Origin: JBBAFB01 sp041655595
GTDB lineage: Bacteria; Bacillota; DULZ01
Reading direction: 5' to 3'
Assembly (NCBI GenBank): GCA_041655595.1
Contig: JBBAFB010000097.1
Span: 1-8,325, forward strand
Length of the DNA: 8,325 nucleotides
Under the pieces are notes generated by a model. That model searched no databases. It had not been told where the DNA came from and saw nothing but the letters and a program-made list of their open reading frames with translations. Position numbers and translations under genes: made by a program. Shown one piece after another: positions 5,454 through 8,325 of the stretch (position 1 is its first letter; the number at the start of each line of letters is the position of its first letter).

Positions 5454-8325
5454 ATGGCAAAGGTTTTAAAAACTATGAATGGCAACACAGCGGCTGCTCA
5501 TGTATCTTACGCATTTACCGAAGTTGCTGCAATCTACCCTATTACGCCTTCATCTGACATGGCTGAGCTTGTAGATGAATGGAGCGCCCATGGTAGAAAA
5601 AATATTTTTGGACAAAAGGTCGAAGTTAAAGAACTGCAATCCGAGGCGGGAGCCGCCGGTGCGGTGCATGGCTCCTTGGCTGCCGGTGCTTTGACAACAA
5701 CTTATACTGCCTCCCAAGGGTTATTATTAATGATACCGAATATGTATAAAATGTCCGGTGAACTGCTGCCCGCGGTTTTTCATGTTAGTGCAAGGGCTAT
5801 TGCTACCAATGCCTTGTCTATTTTCGGAGATCATCAGGATGTAATGGCTTGTCGTCAAACCGGTTTTGCTATGCTGGCCTCAGGCAGTGTGCAGGAGGTA
5901 ATGGATTTGGCGGGGGTAGCCCACTTGGCCGCCATCAGATCAAGGATACCCTTTGTGCATTTCTTTGATGGTTTTAGGACATCGCATGAGATTCAGAAAA
6001 TTGAGGTTTTGGAATATGACCAACTGGCAAGTCTTGTAGACCACGATGCGATTAAAGAGTTTCGCGATAGAGCGCTTAATCCGGAAAACCCGGTTACTAG
6101 AGGAACTGCCCAAAACCCAGATATTTATTTCCAAAGCAGGGAGGTCTCCAATAGCTTTTATGATGCAGTGCCGGATATCGTGGCTGATTATATGCAGGAA
6201 ATAACAAAAATTACCGGCAGGGAATATAAGCCTTTTAATTATTATGGTGCACCGGATGCAGAGCATATTATCGTAGCAATGGGTTCAGTTTGTGAAACCA
6301 TTGAGGAAACCGTTGATTATTTAATGGCAAAGGGGGAAAAGGTGGGGGTAGTTAAGGTTCATCTCTACAGACCATTTTCTCCGAAATATTTCTTTGATGT
6401 TTTGCCAAAGACAGTAAAAAGAATTTCTGTTCTAGACCGCACAAAGGAGCCCGGTTCCTTGGGAGAACCCCTCTACCAAGATGTGAGAACCATTTTCTTT
6501 GATCAGGAAAATCCTCCCTTGGTTGTTGGGGGTCGTTTTGGTCTCGGCTCTAAGGATACCACCCCAGGCCAAATTTTGGCTGTTTTTGATAATCTCAAAG
6601 CTGAAAAGCCCTTAAATGGCTTTACCATTGGTATCGAAGACGATGTAACCCATAGATCTTTAAAAACCGTCGAAGGAGTTAATACGGCACCGGAGGGGAC
6701 AATTCGCTGTAAGTTCTGGGGCCTGGGGGCTGACGGAACTGTGGGGGCCAACCAGAATGCCATTAAGATCATCGGTGACGAAACAGATCTTTATGCCCAA
6801 GGTTACTTTGCCTATGATTCAAAAAAATCCGGCGGTGTAACGATTTCCCACCTGCGTTTTGGGAAAAAGCCTATTAAATCAACCTATTTAATTGATCAAG
6901 CTGATTTTGTAGCCTGCCATAATCAATCTTATGTTTATAAATATGAGGTCTTATCTGGTTTAAAAAGAGAAGGTACTTTTTTATTAAATTGTAATTGGTC
7001 TCCGGAGGAACTGGAAGAAAAATTGCCTGCTGCCATTAAACGCTACTTGGCTGACAATAATATTAATTTTTATATAATTAACGCGATTGAAATCGCTGGG
7101 AAGATTGGTTTGGGCGGCCGTATTAATATGGTGATGCAATCCGCATTTTTTAAACTAGCCAATGTTATTCCCATAGAAGATGCGGTCAAGTATATGAAAA
7201 ACGCCATTCGTGAAAGCTATGGCCGAAAAGGCGATAAAATTGTTAAGATGAACGATGAGGCGGTTGATCAGGGCCTAGAGGCCTTAGTTAAAATAGAAGT
7301 ACCCGCTTCTTGGGCCGAGGCAACTGAGGAAGCGGCGGTTACTGCAGATGTACCCGCATTTATTTCTGATGTATTAGTTCCCATGACTAGGCAAGAAGGG
7401 GATAAATTGCCCGTCAGCACCTTTGTGGGTAGGGAGGATGGTACCTTCCCTATGGGGACGGCTAAATACGAGAAAAGGGGTATTGCGGTTAAAATTCCTC
7501 GCTGGTTGCCCGAAAATTGCACCCAGTGTAATCAGTGTTCTTATGTCTGCCCCCATGCCGCCATTAGACCTTTCTTGTTGGATGAGCAGGAATTGGCAAC
7601 AGTGCCGGAAGGATTTGTTACTTTGGCGGCAAATGGACGCCCCTTAGCCGGTTTGGGTTATCGTATCCAAGTCAGTCCCTTGGATTGTACCGGCTGTGAT
7701 AACTGTGTTAATATTTGTCCTTCTAGAGAAAAATCTTTAGTTATGGTGGATCTGGAGGAGGATTTAGAACAAGAACAGAAAAACTGGGAATTTGCTTTGA
7801 CTCTTAAAACCAAAAAAGATTTAATCAGCCGCAATACTGTCAGAGGCAGTCAATTTGCCGAGCCCTATCTTGAGTTTTCCGGTGCATGCGCCGGTTGCGG
7901 TGAAACCCCCTATGCCAAGTTAGTCACCCAACTCTTTGGCGACAGGATGATGATTGCTAATGCTACCGGCTGTTCATCTATTTGGGGAGCATCCGCTCCG
8001 TCAACTCCTTATTGTACCGATTCCGAGGGCAAAGGACCCTCCTGGGCAAATTCTCTTTTTGAAGATAACGCCGAATTTGGTTTCGGTATGCAAACGGCTG
8101 TAAAACAATTGCGCAATCGTTTGGCCGATTTAATGCGACAGGCGCTGGGGAGTCCCCTGCCTGTAGAGCTAAGAGAAGCGTTTGAATTGTGGCTAAGGGA
8201 TATGAATGATGCCGGCGGAACCAAGGCAGCCACCAAAGCCATGTTGCCATTATTAGAGGTCTATGCCGGGGGGAACCCGATTCTAAAAGAGATTTTAGAA
8301 AAGAAAAATTACTTGGTTAAAAAGT
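5454..8325 (+). CDS. nifJ: Pyruvate:ferredoxin (flavodoxin) oxidoreductase, single-chain (3' end beyond window)
   Basis: From ATG 5454, 7 bases after AGGAGG, the frame is open for 957 codons to the window edge; relatives are about 1,170-1,230 residues. The enzyme splits pyruvate with CoA to acetyl-CoA and CO2 and reduces ferredoxin in the cytoplasm. Residues match the Desulfovibrio africanus enzyme in position: Thr31 (YPITPSS), Glu64 (QSEAGA) and Arg114 (VSAR) of the pyruvate/thiamine diphosphate site. The ferredoxin-like domain has CxxCxxCxxxCP at Cys689, 692, 695, 699 and again at Cys745, 748, 751, 755, for two [4Fe-4S] clusters. The thiamine domain begins with GACAGCGE, where Cys812 and Cys815 plus Cys840 (ATGCSS) are three ligands of the proximal cluster; the fourth, near 1071, lies outside. 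Domain order is N-terminal substrate domain, transketolase-like and CoA regions (about 260-630), linker, ferredoxin domain, thiamine domain. No frameshift or missing residue is seen. Because it sits behind a strong promoter and terminator pair, it is probably transcribed alone or as the first gene of a unit. Confidence 0.97.
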   Translation, partial: MAKVLKTMNGNTAAAHVSYAFTEVAAIYPITPSSDMAELVDEWSAHGRKNIFGQKVEVKELQSEAGAAGAVHGSLAAGALTTTYTASQGLLLMIPNMYKMSGELLPAVFHVSARAIATNALSIFGDHQDVMACRQTGFAMLASGSVQEVMDLAGVAHLAAIRSRIPFVHFFDGFRTSHEIQKIEVLEYDQLASLVDHDAIKEFRDRALNPENPVTRGTAQNPDIYFQSREVSNSFYDAVPDIVADYMQEITKITGREYKPFNYYGAPDAEHIIVAMGSVCETIEETVDYLMAKGEKVGVVKVHLYRPFSPKYFFDVLPKTVKRISVLDRTKEPGSLGEPLYQDVRTIFFDQENPPLVVGGRFGLGSKDTTPGQILAVFDNLKAEKPLNGFTIGIEDDVTHRSLKTVEGVNTAPEGTIRCKFWGLGADGTVGANQNAIKIIGDETDLYAQGYFAYDSKKSGGVTISHLRFGKKPIKSTYLIDQADFVACHNQSYVYKYEVLSGLKREGTFLLNCNWSPEELEEKLPAAIKRYLADNNINFYIINAIEIAGKIGLGGRINMVMQSAFFKLANVIPIEDAVKYMKNAIRESYGRKGDKIVKMNDEAVDQGLEALVKIEVPASWAEATEEAAVTADVPAFISDVLVPMTRQEGDKLPVSTFVGREDGTFPMGTAKYEKRGIAVKIPRWLPENCTQCNQCSYVCPHAAIRPFLLDEQELATVPEGFVTLAANGRPLAGLGYRIQVSPLDCTGCDNCVNICPSREKSLVMVDLEEDLEQEQKNWEFALTLKTKKDLISRNTVRGSQFAEPYLEFSGACAGCGETPYAKLVTQLFGDRMMIANATGCSSIWGASAPSTPYCTDSEGKGPSWANSLFEDNAEFGFGMQTAVKQLRNRLADLMRQALGSPLPVELREAFELWLRDMNDAGGTKAATKAMLPLLEVYAGGNPILKEILEKKNYLVKK

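Noticed and set aside
5940..8250. Minus- and plus-strand open frames inside the PFOR region
   Set aside because: They overlap a continuous 957-codon PFOR frame with all active-site and cluster residues intact; they are by-products of its base composition.
5454..8325. Frameshift or degraded PFOR gene
   Set aside because: Codon-by-codon reading shows no stop, and residue numbers of the catalytic and cluster ligands agree with the Desulfovibrio africanus enzyme throughout; the gene is only cut by the window edge.
1..8325. CRISPR array, insertion sequence, tRNA or rRNA
   Set aside because: No spaced direct repeats, transposase motifs, terminal inverted repeats or RNA-gene signatures were seen.

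Overview
The window looks like the chromosome of an anaerobic, motile Gram-positive bacterium of the Clostridia, most likely of the Peptococcaceae/Desulfotomaculum kind. The reasons are AT-rich DNA, strong AGGAGG-type ribosome binding sites, GTG and TTG starts, an oxygen-labile pyruvate:ferredoxin oxidoreductase of the long one-chain type, and a heme-based chemoreceptor closely resembling the one known from Thermoanaerobacter (Caldanaerobacter). The genus is an inference; no marker gene is present.

Layout. Positions 1-1373 (minus strand) carry most of a methyl-accepting chemotaxis protein whose N-terminus is an H-NOX heme domain; its C-terminal end is cut by the window edge. A 216-bp divergent intergenic region (1374-1589) holds inverted repeats, a single Spo0A-box-like heptamer and possibly a structured RNA. 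A tight three-gene plus-strand operon follows (1590-4614): a DUF4358-like lipoprotein, an AlgI/PatA-type MBOAT O-acyltransferase and an AlgX/DHHW-type SGNH-like membrane-anchored protein. Together they look like a machine that moves acyl (probably acetyl) groups across the membrane onto a cell-surface polysaccharide. Next comes a stand-alone NifX/NifB-type iron-molybdenum-cluster-binding protein (4750-5130) with its own good promoter and a strong intrinsic terminator (5173-5220). After a 323-bp non-coding stretch with a promoter and a long leader containing an inverted repeat, the last gene (5454 to the right edge) is pyruvate:ferredoxin oxidoreductase, open to the window end and lacking about its last 200 residues.

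How the parts relate. The chemoreceptor keeps every residue needed for heme binding and also the Trp9/Asn74/Tyr140 distal network that lets H-NOX proteins bind O2, so it probably steers the cell with respect to O2. The last gene makes the O2-sensitive central enzyme of the same cell, but there is no sequence evidence that the two are linked in regulation. The acylation operon and the receptor share one intergenic region. No mobile element, CRISPR array, tRNA or rRNA was seen. Nothing here is a clearly undescribed system; the best leads are the lipoprotein partner of the acylation machine, the O2-type heme receptor and the structured intergenic and leader regions.
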